DNA from: Sclerotinia nivalis
Taxonomy: Eukaryota; Ascomycota; Leotiomycetes; Helotiales; Sclerotiniaceae
Assembly (NCBI GenBank): GCA_029531795.1
Contig: JAPEIS010000003.1
Span: 186,001 to 250,000 of the forward strand
Length of the DNA: 64,000 nucleotides
Reading direction: 5' to 3'
The notes beneath the pieces are model-generated. The model worked only from the letters and a program-made list of their open reading frames with translations. It ran no database searches and was not told the DNA's origin. Below, piece after piece: positions 45,668-58,074 of this stretch (positions within the stretch are counted from its first letter, which is position 1; every line of letters begins with the position of its first letter). A program made the position numbers and the translations under genes.

Positions 45668-47527
45668 ATGCCTGTTCAACGAACCCTCTTCGGGACACCC
45701 ATACCACATGTCCCTCCTCGTCGCATGGCCGTTCTTCTCGGTACCGTTGCAGTTTTCGCTGTTATAACATTAGTGTTTACACTTCCCAACTCGATACCAT
45801 CCGGTCCATCACTTGGCAGATTCACAGATCATCGCATGTCATTACCAAAACTACCTAAACAATTACCTTCACCGAGTATCCTCAATCCTTTCCGACAAGC
45901 AGCACATGCTCCACCAGTTCAAAAGAATAGCACATATGGCGAATCAAAATGGCATGCTAATTGGAATTGGCTGAGTCCATTTTCATCATCGGTGACATTG
46001 GATGAAAATCGTTCCCTACTACCACCTCTTAGGAAACGTCCAACCATTTATACATATTATGATCACACAATTGAAAAGGAAGACAAATTGAAAGATGCCG
46101 AGAATGCGCTCTTGGTTACATGGAGAAGGGCATGGTGGGCACAAGGCTTTAAACCCATAATTCTAAGTCCTGCGGAAGCCATGAACAATCCATTATACCC
46201 CGAATTACAACGAATTGAAGTCGAAGATTCACTGAAAACAGATTTAACCAGATGGTTGGCTTGGGAAAATATGGGTACTGGATTGCTCTGCAATTACCTC
46301 ACACTCCCAATGGGCCCTTACGAAGATCAAACCTTGAGTTACTTGAGAAGAGGAGAATATCCATTATTGACAAGATATGATGAAATGGGAAGTGGTATCT
46401 TTTCAGGATCAAAAGTGGACATCACATCAGCTGTGAAAGCGGCTTTAGCAAATCCAAATTTGAAAGACGCAAAAGATTTTGTTAGTGCTGTACCAAAAGA
46501 TACCTTTCAAATTGATCCTTCCCACGATTCTTTAGCCTTCTATCAGACGAAGGTTCTTGAGGAGAAATATCCACAAATTTCAAAGGAGTATGAAGAAAAT
46601 AAAGCAGCGGGTATGCAATCACTAAACAAGCTCATGATATCTCATCTTCATCAAACATGGCAAAACATCTTTACCAAAGGAATTTCCGTGGTGAAACCGG
46701 AACCAGAACATATGTCATATCTTGTCGAGCCAGCTTTACGACTTGCCGAATATCTTGCTCAATGTCCTGAGTCAGCAATGCCAGCTTCTTGTCCACCAAA
46801 CCGACCAAAATGCAAACCATGTGTTGCTTCATCTCCGATGAAGATTAGTACTCCTGCTTTTTATCGCAACACTTCCGGCCTTTATACCATCGGAACTGTT
46901 CCCCATCCTTACACAATGTCCACACTGAGTAGCTTCCAAGAAAGTATCGATGTTCCATGGATTAGACGAGAGTCTCCTCGTGATCCTTGGCTCTCAACAC
47001 TTACCAAAGAACTTCTTGGTACAGGCGTTTCTGGTACCCCACGTATCATAAAATTCAAAGAAGCAGTCGCGAGCCCTCATGGAACATCTCATTCCCTGTG
47101 GCTCACAGCCGAAAAGGAAGTCCCTTTGGATTTAGATTGGTATTTCGGCTTCACCATCCCTCGTAACGCAACTGATACAGGAAAATCCGAAACTCCAGTC
47201 CCAGGTCCAGAACGTAGACCAAAACCAGTTCATGATCCACAAGATGGACCAATCCCAACAGAAGAAGATAAAAAGAAGGAAGAGTCTCTATTGGAAAAAG
47301 CAAAAATGTTTGGTGGCAGTAAAAATCCTGGGGATTTAAAGATTAGGGGAGCGGTTGAAGCGTGGAATTTAGCCGATACGGAAGCGTGGAGATTTGCGAG
47401 GGCATATTTGGCGAGATCGAGAGTCGAGAGGTTGAAGTGGGAGGAGGAGGAAAAGAAATATGCGGGTGGTGCCGGAGCTGAGAGAGGAAGGGAATCAGGA
47501 TGGGGAAGATGGTTTGATGATAAATAA
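45668..47527 (+). CDS. Type II membrane protein, uncharacterised, glycosyltransferase-like
   Basis: Single exon, 619 aa from the ATG at 45668. A short cytoplasmic N-terminus with basic residues (PPRRM) precedes one hydrophobic segment (AVLLGTVAVFAVITLVFTL, about residues 21-39). A Pro-rich stem and a large lumenal part follow, the layout of Golgi-resident enzymes. Segments such as LLVTWRRAWWAQGFKPIIL and LTRWLAWENMGTGLLCNYL, followed by LPMG, look like the nucleotide-sugar-binding half of small GT-A type glycosyltransferases. A clear DXD triad is not evident. Cysteines are clustered in the middle (CPESAMPASCPPNRPKCKPC). The C-terminus is Lys/Glu-rich and ends WGRWFDDK. No experimentally described family recognised. 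It is divergent from lys2 over 1.16 kb. Confidence 0.8.
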   Translation: MPVQRTLFGTPIPHVPPRRMAVLLGTVAVFAVITLVFTLPNSIPSGPSLGRFTDHRMSLPKLPKQLPSPSILNPFRQAAHAPPVQKNSTYGESKWHANWNWLSPFSSSVTLDENRSLLPPLRKRPTIYTYYDHTIEKEDKLKDAENALLVTWRRAWWAQGFKPIILSPAEAMNNPLYPELQRIEVEDSLKTDLTRWLAWENMGTGLLCNYLTLPMGPYEDQTLSYLRRGEYPLLTRYDEMGSGIFSGSKVDITSAVKAALANPNLKDAKDFVSAVPKDTFQIDPSHDSLAFYQTKVLEEKYPQISKEYEENKAAGMQSLNKLMISHLHQTWQNIFTKGISVVKPEPEHMSYLVEPALRLAEYLAQCPESAMPASCPPNRPKCKPCVASSPMKISTPAFYRNTSGLYTIGTVPHPYTMSTLSSFQESIDVPWIRRESPRDPWLSTLTKELLGTGVSGTPRIIKFKEAVASPHGTSHSLWLTAEKEVPLDLDWYFGFTIPRNATDTGKSETPVPGPERRPKPVHDPQDGPIPTEEDKKKEESLLEKAKMFGGSKNPGDLKIRGAVEAWNLADTEAWRFARAYLARSRVERLKWEEEEKKYAGGAGAERGRESGWGRWFDDK

Positions 47528-48733
47528 ATATATTTCTTGGGATTATGAAGAAAGAGATTTCGGAAGTGGAATGAATGGATGTACGAAGTATACAAAGTTC
47601 TTTTTATGTTTTATGCGCTTAGGCAAAGCGAAGCGAAGTGACATGTGTGTGCGATGTTTTTACTGTATAATGAGTCGGTAGGTAGATATGGGAGATATAG
47701 GAGACATCACTGTTGGGGTTTGGGGGTCTGTACTAACCAGGTAGTTGTATACTAATACCTATATCGATTTCAGTATAAAATAGAATAGAATGAAATGCAA
47801 ATTATTGTGATTAGGTAATTAAATATATTGAATTATTCGTACTTAGTTTCATATTCGTTGTCTTTCTTCTCTTCTTCCAAGATTCTTTTGGGATTTTCTT
47901 GAAATAGGAATGGGTTTCTGTTGTGGTTAAAGTTGTAGTTGTGAGGGTGAGGGTGAGGGTAAGGGTGATGGTTGTATAAATGATAAATTACTCATCAAAA
48001 CTCGAACAAACAAAATTACTTTTAATACTCTACTCTATAAATATATATATATATATATATTATACTCTATACTCTATACTCTCAAGCGCATCTGAAAAAC
48101 CTCATCTGATAAAACTAGAATCTATAGGATTCCTTTTGGTTGATTTTTTGAGAGGACGGCGGAAGGATGGATAATAGAAATATAGAAAGATGGGATTTTA
48201 TAATTCTAGTATAGATTCTAGATGGTGTGAAAGTTAAATTGGCTTTATCTTTTGTGGTATGGGAAGTCGTTTGCTAGCTGGATGTTGTGATGTATGTATT
48301 ACTTTCTCGCTTGTTTACTGTGCTGAGGAAGTATTTGTTCTGCTTATTTTGTTCGTTCGGTTCATTTATTCGTTCAGTTCATTCATTCATTCGCCGTCAT
48401 TACATTCACAATATCTCGCTAAGTCCCGAAAAAAAAACGAAAAATATCAAAAAGAAACAGAATTATTCATATCGCTCTCCTCTCCTCAGCTCAGCTCTAT
48501 CTGGGTATCGTATCCATATCCATCTCCGTATCCATTAATATGCATCCTTATCCCTATAATACAATCGTGACTCGTGATTTATCCCCCTATCTATCCTGAC
48601 ATCCATCCATCATTCATTTAGGTATAATACAAAGTAAGGTAAGCCAAGAAGACTGACAGACCAAACTCATGAAGAATCTCTTCAGTCTGCAGGAGGCAGC
48701 TGTCGCTACTTGCTGGTGATATATATTAAATAT
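47528..48733. other. Intergenic with TA / CTCTATA repeats
   Basis: About 1.2 kb. A (TA)n run followed by CTCTATA repeats occupies about 48038-48083. Short frames at 48259-48570 are low-complexity. No gene is supported. Confidence 0.5.
48038..48083. repeat. (TA)n then (CTCTATA)n compound microsatellite
   Basis: About 11 TA units pass directly into three copies of a 7-bp CTCTATA unit. Confidence 0.85.
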
Positions 48734-49126
48734 CTAATAAGCAGCAACATGATGACTACCCCTCCCGTCGGTTCCTCTCATTCTTCTTGTTCCTGCTGCC
48801 TATTTATCATATTATGGTTAGCTTACTTTTCTGAATTACTCATCCTCACCCCAAAAACAAAAATAAAAATGAAACCAGTAAAAACATACCTTCAAACCCG
48901 GCCGTCTAGTCAAACTTCCCCTCAACTTCAACAAAGCACCACTAATCTTATCACCCATACTCGGTTTCCGATGATGATGATGAACTGGTTGAGCGCGCGT
49001 ATTTCGGTTATTGTGACGGGTGTGTGTCGACGTTGAATTTTCGTAGGTGCGTCGAGAGGTTTTTCCGCCGCGGAGGCGCGCGAGGAGAGAGGGGCGGGTG
49101 GTTACGGTTGTGGTTGTGTGAGGCAT
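48734..49126 (-). CDS. Small basic conserved-type fungal protein (100 aa)
   Basis: Exons are 49126..48890 and 48799..48734, giving 100 aa. It starts MPHTTTTVTTRPSLLARLRG, is rich in Arg, Lys, His and Thr, and has a poly-His turn (PVHHHHRKPSMGDK). A likely amphipathic helix follows: ISGALLKLRGSLTRRPGLK. After the 90-nt intron the tail reads AAGTRRMRGTDGRGSHHV. The motif GDKISGALLKLKGSLTRRPG is one I associate with a family of small uncharacterised ascomycete proteins (memory of the family, not a search). No catalytic residues are visible. A nucleic-acid or membrane-surface role would fit the charge but is guesswork. Upstream, the same frame stays open to 49654, so a longer N-terminus is possible. 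Confidence 0.75.
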
Positions 49127-51374
49127 TTTGAGGTGGGTGTTGGGGTTGTGTTTGTGATCTAGAGGTTGAGGTGGGAGGATTCGAGGTTTTGTTTCTGTTT
49201 GTGTTGTGGTTGGAGTTGTAATCGGAGGTTGCCTTAGAGGTGAACTTGGAGTTGGAGTTGCTATGGGTGTAGGTGTGTGTTGTAGTGGTATGGAGATTGA
49301 TAATGAAGTCTTAGATTGCGTAGGTGAGTTCCGATAACTTTTTATAAAAGATGAGAGGGTTTTGAGTGTAGCTCTATCGGGTAACTGATCGTTGTTTTTT
49401 ATTTTTGGTATTGCGAGGATGTTTTGACTTTGGAATGAACTTGCTGATTTTAATGGGATTGGAACGGGGATTTGAGGGGACATTTTAGGAGTCTTTATAG
49501 GGATTGATGAAGTGTGAGAGGTACTCAATGCAGGGGAATTGTGGACTCTATGTGTTGCCGCTGGTAAACTGGGAAGGATCGAGGTATGAGGTATGAGGTA
49601 TGATGGAATAGTTGTGGTGAATTTGGGTGATGGTAATTTAAAAGTGAGGTACATATGACGATGTCTTTTGTCGTCGTTATCAAATGAGGAGGATAGGAGG
49701 GAATCATGTACAAAGCCCTGGTCAAGTAAACGTCATTATAAAGGGGTTTGTAAAATTCACGCGAATGAGAGGGAAGGAGATATCTTGATAGGATATACTT
49801 CAATACTTTGGGTGCAAATCAGGTTGAAAAGGTTGGGGAAAATGGTCTTGGCTGACGGTACTTGTGTGGCTTAACTAAAAAGAATTTTCAGGGTCCTGTG
49901 GCTCAAGATGACTACCTAATAACCAAAAATAACTTAAGAATCAAGATGGCTGGTAATTTTTAGATTCTGTGAATATCGAAGAGAAACTTGATTTTTTGAT
50001 GTTGAGAATGACGTAGAGGAGTTACACGAGTAGTGTGTGTTGTGGCTGGTGGCTGTGCTTGACGATGTGTGGCTCGTGTAGACCATTTTGAATTGAAGAA
50101 AAGCAGAAAAATATCAAAACCTGAGGATTGAAGAAATTTGGCAGATATGCAAAGACAAAGACAAAGATAAACGATTCAATCCTAAAATCTGACCTTTTTC
50201 TTCTACCTGCGAAAGCCATATTGCGACGATATCTTTCGCACTATGAAGGAGCTGCTGGCAATAAATACCAAGGCTTGTACTGTACTGATATTGAACAGCA
50301 GCGGTTCCGACTTTGACAACTAGGTAAGGACTCATGACTACATGAGATATTTACTACAAGTCAAGGTAGATAGTCAATTCGCGCGATAGGTATTTATGTA
50401 CCTGGCCGTCAAATAGCAGTGGAGTCTAGCATACTGACTTCCTCAAAAGTATAGATCTGTACGAAATAGAAATGCTCGTATTGCTTTTATCTTGTGTCAA
50501 ATGGTGGTGCTTTAACATGGAAATGATGAGGGGATGTTATGATCTCTTATACTTCGGCCATGAACAGTATTTCAAATACCCATCCCGAACATTTAGATGG
50601 CATTTTATAATTCTCCATTCCATGTTCATCAATGCTCTGATCAACAAGCCAAGCCATTTTATTGGCTTAATTCTCGGCAACTCTTCCGACTTAACCCCTC
50701 GATTTAGAAGTTAAGAAGATCTCTGACGTTAAGCAGCCTTTGAGCTCCATACAAACTTCAATCTATTGGCTTTTAACTATTTACTCAGTGACTACTTTCA
50801 GACATCTTACCTCATCTATTATACTATACCATCGGTTCATCATACCATCGAAATCTTTTTACATCATCGATCTCCTCTCAGAACGACAGACCCCTCCATT
50901 GAGAATTAATATGCCTCTGACACTAACCTTCGAACTTCACAATGCAAATATTCACTTACTTGGCTACTGCATCTGGACTCTTATTTTATCCATCCTACGT
51001 GAGCCTAACCAAAAAAACTCCTTACATCATCGGCCTCGGCTCAAGAAGACAAAATCCATAGGAGCTACCCCTCCATTGAGTATCAAGCATTGATTTCATA
51101 ATACTACTAACCAATTGTCCCCTTTAATATAGAGAGTTCCGGAGCATTTGGTCCCTTTTTGATTGAGAAATGCATATTGATCAAGTAGCTTTCTTGCAAG
51201 GTATCTACATCATACGGCAGATAGTAAGTATAAGAAAAGATGAAATTCTGTGTGAATTGGTTAAGAATTCTCTTCCCATAAAGAATTGTGTCTTATTTAC
51301 TTGAATACTTTTATCTTCAGCAACTTCAATTAATCAAATCTACTAAATCAAACTCACTCACTCAAACGACAAAT
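49127..51374. other. Intergenic region, no clear gene
   Basis: About 2.2 kb. The stretch to 49654 is an in-frame open Ser/Pro/Thr-rich upstream extension of the small basic protein gene. Beyond that, frames such as 50740-51093 (+) are AT-rich and lack any recognised family. The promoter of the short-chain dehydrogenase (pyrimidine-rich, CTCACTCACTCAAAC) precedes 51375. Confidence 0.45.
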
Positions 51375-52533
51375 ATGTCTGCTGATAAGGGTCATTTCGA
51401 AGAGGGTACGTTATGAAGATATCCCTAATCCCCCTCCTTCATAAGTTCCGCGACATCTCTCATACCCCTCTCAACAACACAATCCTTCAATATATTAACA
51501 AAGTAACTTACAGGTCACCAACCTCCCGTTTCCCATCAATCTAAAACCCCAGGTCAACAAACCGAATTACCAAAAGAAGCCATCAACGATCAACTCCCCA
51601 CCGACGATGGTGGTTATCAACCCTATGTTGCCGCCGGCAAGCTTAAGGGCAAGAAAGCCTTAATTACCGGTGGAGATAGTGGAATTGGTCGTGCCGTCAC
51701 CATACTATATGCAATGGAAGGAGCCGAAAGTTCCATCATCTACACACCAGACGAAGAAAAAGATGCACAAGAAACCAAGGAATTGGTTGAGTCTAAGGGA
51801 GGAAAATTGCATTTATTCTCGGCTGATTTGAAGAGTCATCAGGCTTGTAAGGATGTGGCCGAGAAAGCTCAGGAGGCGATGGGTAAAATTAACATTTTGG
51901 TTTTGAATCATGGTACTCAGATGATGGTTGAGACTATTGATGATTTGACTGAGTATGTTCTCTCTCTCTCTCTTGCTTGCTTTTGAAGAAATAGGTATAT
52001 GATGCTAATATCAAATAGGGATCAATGGATTAACACTTTCAATGTGAACATTCATCCATTCTTCTTCCTTTCCAAATACATCCTCCCACAGATGTCCCGC
52101 GGAGATACAATCATCACCTGTGCTTCTGTAAACCCATATGTCGGACGCCCAGATCTCCTCGAGTAAGTGTCTCTCCTTCCACTCCCCCCTCAACTGTCCA
52201 CTTTACATCCATTCTCTTTTCCAAACCGCCACTAACAACCCCATTAGCTACACCGCAACCAAAGGCGCCATCGTAGCCTTCACACGCGCCCTCTCCAACC
52301 AACAAATCAGCAAAGGTATCCGCGTCAACGCCGTATGTCCAGGTCCCATCTGGACACCTCTCATCCCCGCAACCATGAACGAAAAAGCCCAGAAGGAATT
52401 TACGTCGCCGATGGGTAGACCTGGTCAACCGGTTGAGGTGGCTACTTGTTTTGTGTTTTTGGCGAGTAAGGATAGTAGTTTTATTAGTGGCCAGAGTTTG
52501 CATCCTAATGGGGGGACGCAGGTGGGTTCTTAG
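51375..52533 (+). CDS. Short-chain dehydrogenase/reductase
   Basis: Exons are 51375..51405, 51514..51952, 52019..52162 and 52248..52533, giving 299 aa. It belongs to the classical SDR fold: cofactor loop ALITGGDSGIGRAV, then NNAG-equivalent LVLNHGTQ, then Ser in ITCASVNPYVG. The catalytic YTATK opens exon 4. The family C-terminus runs from RVNAVCPGPIWTPL to SGQSLHPNGGTQ. The N-terminal QQTELPKEA and KLKGKKALITGG layout is that of the bacterial general-stress SDRs (YdaD/YghA type) and their fungal relatives, often about 290 residues. Substrate is unknown, probably a small alcohol or aldehyde with NADP(H). The NNAG asparagine-alanine-glycine is here NHGT, a conservative variant. All three introns are supported by phase. 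A very short first exon (31 nt) is typical for such genes. Confidence 0.93.
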
Positions 52534-54724
52534 GGATGGGGGAAGGGTTGTATGATAGGTTATGGATGGTGGGTGATGGAGGGATGGATGAATTAAGGTT
52601 TTGGCTATGGTATGGATTTAATGATACATACATGTCTCATGAGCGAGCAACGGTCTTTGCACAGAGACGCTGTGAAGATTCTTCTTCTCTTCGTATACAA
52701 TGAGGTAGAATCTCAACAACTAAATCCTCAATTTATTCCACCAATACCATACTATCCATGAGTAATTCTTAGTAAACCCAACTTATGTAAATTACACAAG
52801 TATGTTAATATTCTCATTACTCGATACATAAAGAAAAGCGATTTTCACCGGACTGGGGTTCAGAGCTGGATAATGACGATCTGGAAGAATCTCTGTTGAG
52901 TCTGCCTCTACGGAGGATATCCGAATCTTTTCTCACCTAGCGATAAACCCCCCTTCAGCGGTTGCGATGAATGGATCTTCTGATTATTCTCCTTGACTTG
53001 CACACAGCTTGGAATGATGTCCTGCCGTGAGTAGTGATTAATAGAAATTAACCGACGGGTTTCGAATACTGGACGGTGATTAAATAATTATGATTTGTGG
53101 ACAGATCTCACACAAGTAGTTGAGGGCGAGACATCAAAATGGCCCTCTAGATCAACATTTAGTCCTCATCAAACATCTGGTTTACAAAATACTGGGATAA
53201 AGAGGGACTAGCTGTATCTTTGGACAATAGTGAGAATATAAACGTGCTGAGCCCGACTCGTCGTTTAGAAAGTGAGGAAACTTCGCTCTCAGAATGCAGC
53301 AAGTGGTAAATTTGCAACTTGGAGATGCGGATCTCAGTCATTCACGCAAGTCGAAAACGAAGGAGAAAAAGATAAGGTGACAAAATGTATAGTAGAATAG
53401 ATATAGTAGAAAAGATATGGTAGAAAAGATATAGCAGAAAAGATATAGTAGAAAAGATATAGTAGAAAAACTAATAGAGAAGATCTCAATTCTGATGAAT
53501 ATTCGAATACTGGGCCCCTGTTCCACACTGGCACTTCAAGCTGGAACTCAGGCCCCAGCAGTGATGTAGGTAAAAGTTTTTAACACTGTCTTGCATGTTG
53601 CCAAGTCAATATCTACACCGATCGCTATGAAGAACAAATGAAAAGTTTCAATGTGGAAGGAGAAGGAAGGCTTTTGGTTCAAATATTGCTGTGGGATGGA
53701 GGGGTGAGGCGAGCACCATAAGTTGGTGAACCGACTGATGGTGGAAAGGGGTTAAGAGGGGGATTCCGTTGAGAGATATTGCACGGAGGAGGTTAAGGGA
53801 AGTGGAGGGGGTTTGGGAAAATTAAGGGAGTGCTGGGATGCAGGCGGCGAAGAGGAAGGAGACCTGATAGTTGAGATTTTGGAGCCAATGGATACTTCCA
53901 AATTTGTAAATTTCCGACTCAACCTCCAAGTCCTTGGCCAGTGTGGTCAAATATCAGCGGAGCAAGAGAAGGGCTGATAACTGCTCATTCGATGTATCAT
54001 CCTCATGACAATTGAGCGACGATGAGTGGTGGTCAGCACGCCCTGGGTCTTTCAAAAATAATCCGGAATACCCCAATGTGAAATATGTCAATTTATAAGG
54101 TTAGATCATAACCATTGTTAAACAGCTCTCATACATTGACGCTGATATAAGGCGGATATAAAAGTTGAATCTGCGCGTTAACAAAAGGGCAATTTGAGCA
54201 TACATAGTCCATCCTTATTCGTTGACAGCATCATGTAGGATTTTTCCCAGGGTGAGTTCTAATAAATGCCTTGCTATGCATGGAAGTCAAGTAACCTTGG
54301 ATATCCAATCATAAGAAGCAGCCTTGCAGCATCTTTTCGGGCAGATAATGCAGCAATGTAACTGAAGAAACCGATACTCAGCACGCCATTGTTCACAAAA
54401 AATCCACCAACCTATCAATAAAGGACTGTAGTTACTGAAAGGCAGACATCTTATGAGGTTCAATATTTGAACAACATTGGGTGTGTTGAAACACTTTCCT
54501 ATGGATGGCCTAATGACATTTGTGGTTGGCAGAAGCTCGGTAAAACCACCATCGTCATCTGTAACTAGAGGTGAGAGGATACAACATGAAAATAAAGTTA
54601 CATGCGCCAATGAATGAAATAACTCACAACCTGAATGGATATATGAACGTAAGATGTACTGAGGATCAATGAATGGTTCTCCAGCTACAACCTTCATTTT
54701 ATTTAAAGCTGGCAGTTAGACGCC
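52534..54724. other. Intergenic with a minisatellite
   Basis: About 2.2 kb. It holds a 15-bp tandem array at 53385-53480. A minus-strand frame at 54287-54697 begins MKVVAGEPFIDPQY and ends only 28 bp from the VPS39 start. It contains splice-like signals but no family I know. No firm gene. Confidence 0.45.
53385..53480. repeat. 15-bp minisatellite (AGATATAGTAGAAAA)n
   Basis: Five to six imperfect copies of AGATATAGTAGAAAA, differing by single bases (GGTAGA, GCAGA variants). Confidence 0.85.
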
Positions 54725-57700
54725 ATGCTTTCCGCCTTTACAGCTCGACCTATTGTTGAGCTTCGCCAACGAGACAAATCGAAGATCGAGTCTATACTTG
54801 CATTTGGTAGGTTTACAGCTTGAGAAAGAGACCTTAACTAATTATGTACAGGCGATCGGTTGATAGTTGGCCTGAATACGGGAAGTTTACGCATATATCA
54901 AGTCAACGATACACCGGGCGATGTCGGTTTACTTCGAGAGGTCGAGAAGTTCTCTACTCGAGCAATAGAGCAACTCGCACGAATAAAGGAGGCCAATGTT
55001 TTGATATCTTTATCGAATTACTATATCTCGATACACGATCTGCAGACGTATGCCTTGCAAGAACAATTGACGAGGACTAAGAATGCTTCTACTTTCGCTG
55101 TTACATCAAATATTGTCAAAGACCCAGCTACGGGAATACCAGAAATTATATCAAGACTTGCAGTTGCCGTCAAGCGAAGGTTGTTGATATGGTCATGGCA
55201 CCAATCTGAGCTATCGTCAGAGACGACGGAAATTACGCTCGCGGAATCTATTCGAACTTTGACTTGGGCATCTGCGACCAAGATAATTTGCGGCATGAAC
55301 TCTGGATATGTCATCGTGGATGTCAATACCCATGAGATTGAAGATATTGTTGGGCCAGGAGCTATTGGAGGCGCGACAAGTAACCAAGGCGGTAGATTTG
55401 GTGGCATGGGCTCTGCGAGCATGGGTTACATGGGTCTGGGAGGCTATATACCCAAGCCACTGGCGACGAAGCTTGCAGATGGAGAAATTCTGCTTGCAAA
55501 GGATATAAATTCCCTTTTCATAACATCGGAAGGGAAGCCAATAGAAAAGAGACAAATCCCTTGGCAGCCAGCGCCGGACGCTATTGGATATTCATATCCA
55601 TATATTATTACTCTTCAAGCACCATCTAAAGGAATGCTTGAGGTTAGGAATCCAGATACCCTATCTCTTTTGCAAACGATACCGCTACCTAACGCGAATC
55701 AATTGCATTTTCCGCCTCCGAATATCAGCTTAGCACACGCTGGAAAAGGTTTCCATGTGGCTAGTGAGCGATGTATATGGCGAATGGGTGCTACAGATTA
55801 TGATTCGCAAATTGACGAACTCGTTGCAAAGGGACGTTATGATGAAGCACTTAGCATCCTTAATATGCTCGAGGATGCTCTACTACATAACAAGTCTGAA
55901 CGAGTACAACAAGTGGAAGCTCTCAAGTCGAAACTTTATTTTGATCAACAAATCGAGCAAGCTCAGGCTTTGTTTAATCAACGCAAATACCGTGCAGCGA
56001 TCGATATATTTATTGCTATTGAAGCACCTCCAGAACGTGTGATCAAGTTGTATCCGAAGGCAATAGCTGGTGATCTATCGGCCGTTGAGGAGAAGAATGG
56101 GGATGTCGAAACGGATAACGATGAAACCAACGGTAGTGCAAATAGCGATTCAGATTCCAAGGATTCCCTAAAGCCAGTCGCTGTCAAGAAGTTAATCAGG
56201 AACCAACAAAAATCTAGTTCGGATGCATCGTCAATTAGATCTTTTATGAAGCATGATAATTCAGACAATGATAATGCAAGCATAAAAGCAGTCCCAATTG
56301 AAGATGGCCCGCTCGAAGGCAAAGATCTCATTACAGCGGCCAAGGAGCTAAACGCATTCCTTGTGGATGCGCGAACGAGGTTGAAGAAGTTTCTGGATTC
56401 TGAGACTGGCAAAATCATTCCTCCGAAAGAAAATGGCCATGGAGGAGCGCCTGAACCCACATTTGATTCTCTTCTGGCTGCTCCAGAGTCCGAAGCTGAA
56501 GCAGAGAAAGACCGCGAGCAAAAATTGCTGGAAACCGCGAAATTAGTAGATACTACTCTTTTCCGTTCTTATATGCTATCAATGCCGAGTTTGGCGGGAC
56601 CACTGTTTCGATTGCCAAACTTCTGTGATCCAGATGTGGTCAATGAGAAATTATTAGAGACTGGAAGATATAATGACCTCGTCGATTTCTTCCATGGGAA
56701 AAAATTGCATCGTCCTGCACTGGAGCTTCTCAAGAAGTTTGGTATGGGAGAAGAGGAAAATGAACAAGCTCCAACATTGCATGGACCTCAAAGAACCGTT
56801 GGCTATCTTCAACACTTACCTCCCGAGATGATTGATCTGATTCTTGAATTCGCGGAATGGCCTCTACGAGCTGATCCTGATCTTGGTATGGAAATATTCC
56901 TAGCCGATACAGAGAATGCGGAGACATTGCCGAGGGAGAGAGTCCTCAATTTTCTGCACAACATCGATATCAATCTCGAGGTTAGGTACTTGGAGCATGT
57001 GATCAATGAGCTTAATGATATGACTGCCGATTTTCATAATCGACTTGTTGGGGCATATATGCAAGAACTGAAGCAGCGGCTGGATAGAGATTCCGAACAA
57101 TGGAAAGATCTAATGGGACGAATGGTATCATTCTTACGGTCGAGTAACATATATTCTTGTGGAAGGGCATTTGGGTTGATAGACAGAGAAGGTAGGATTC
57201 AATTATCAAAGATGGAACGTAAACTCATTAACATTCACCATAGATCCAAATTTCTACGAAGCCCAGGCTGTTGTATTAAGTAACATGGGTTCACATAAAC
57301 AGGCACTTGAAATATATGTATTCAAGATCAAGGATTTTGAGAAGGCCGAAGAGTGAGTATTTGAGCTTGACTTTTATTGAGATTGCTTATGCTAACATCT
57401 TCAGATATTGTAACAGGGTCCATATGAACCAAGAAGCTTCAACATCATCACCAATCCCAACTCACCGCGCATCTAAATCAGAGAAGGATGACCCTCTACC
57501 TTCTATATATCACACCCTTCTTTCTCTTTATCTTAAGCCATTACCTCCCTATAAACCCAACTGGCCACCCGCTTTGCAGCTTCTATCAAGACATGGATCA
57601 CGTCTACCTGCATCCTCTACCCTTGATCTGATTCCAGAAAAACTTCCTGTGGCGGAACTCGAATCATATTTCCGTGGTCGTATACGAGCCGCAAATTCAA

Positions 57701-57978
57701 TCGTCAATGAATCTCGGGTTGTGGCAGGATTGAGAAAGAGTGAAGTTGTGCGTGCGCAAGCAACGTTATTGCTAGGTGACGGTCTACCGAATGGTCAAGG
57801 GGGGAGGAATAGGAGAGTTGTCGTAAGCGATGAGAGGGTATGTGGTGTTTGTCATAAGAGATTGGGAGGTAGTGTCATTGCTGTCTTGCCGGATAGTTCG
57901 GTTGTCCATTATGGGTGTTTGGGTCGAGCAAATGTGCAACGTCCATCTTCGTCGCGAGGCTCGTGGGGAGGACGATAA
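54725..57978 (+). CDS. VPS39: HOPS/Vam6 vacuolar sorting protein (Vps39)
   Basis: Exons are 54725..54806, 54852..57191, 57244..57352 and 57405..57978, giving 1034 aa. As a HOPS subunit it tethers vesicles to the vacuole with Rab7/Ypt7. In yeast it also touches TORC1 signalling and the mitochondrial vCLAMP contact. The N-terminus is a citron-homology (CNH) beta-propeller region: FTARPIVELRQRDKSKIESILAFGDRL, then NTGSLRIY. The helical clathrin-like part carries VPS39 domain 1 around QKLLETAKLVDTTLFRSYML and the RALELLKKFG-type repeats. VPS39 domain 2 is at the end, with VCGVCHKRLGGSVIAVLPDSSVVHYGC providing the conserved cysteine/histidine cluster. An acidic, Ser-rich loop (about residues 445-520) is a fungal insertion. 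Three introns of 45, 52 and 52 nt, all short. GON7 follows convergently 96 bp away. Confidence 0.96.
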
Positions 57979-58074
57979 TATTTAGATTGTGTGAATGGTG
58001 ATGGTTACATAGCGATGGAGTTTTTGGAGCGATCGGCAATGTAGCATCGAGCATTATAATCATGAAGGAATAAT

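Noticed and set aside
50740..51093. 117-codon plus-strand frame with hydrophobic segments
   Set aside because: AT-driven Ile/Leu/Ser composition, no family resemblance, no coherent start context; lies just upstream of the SDR gene.
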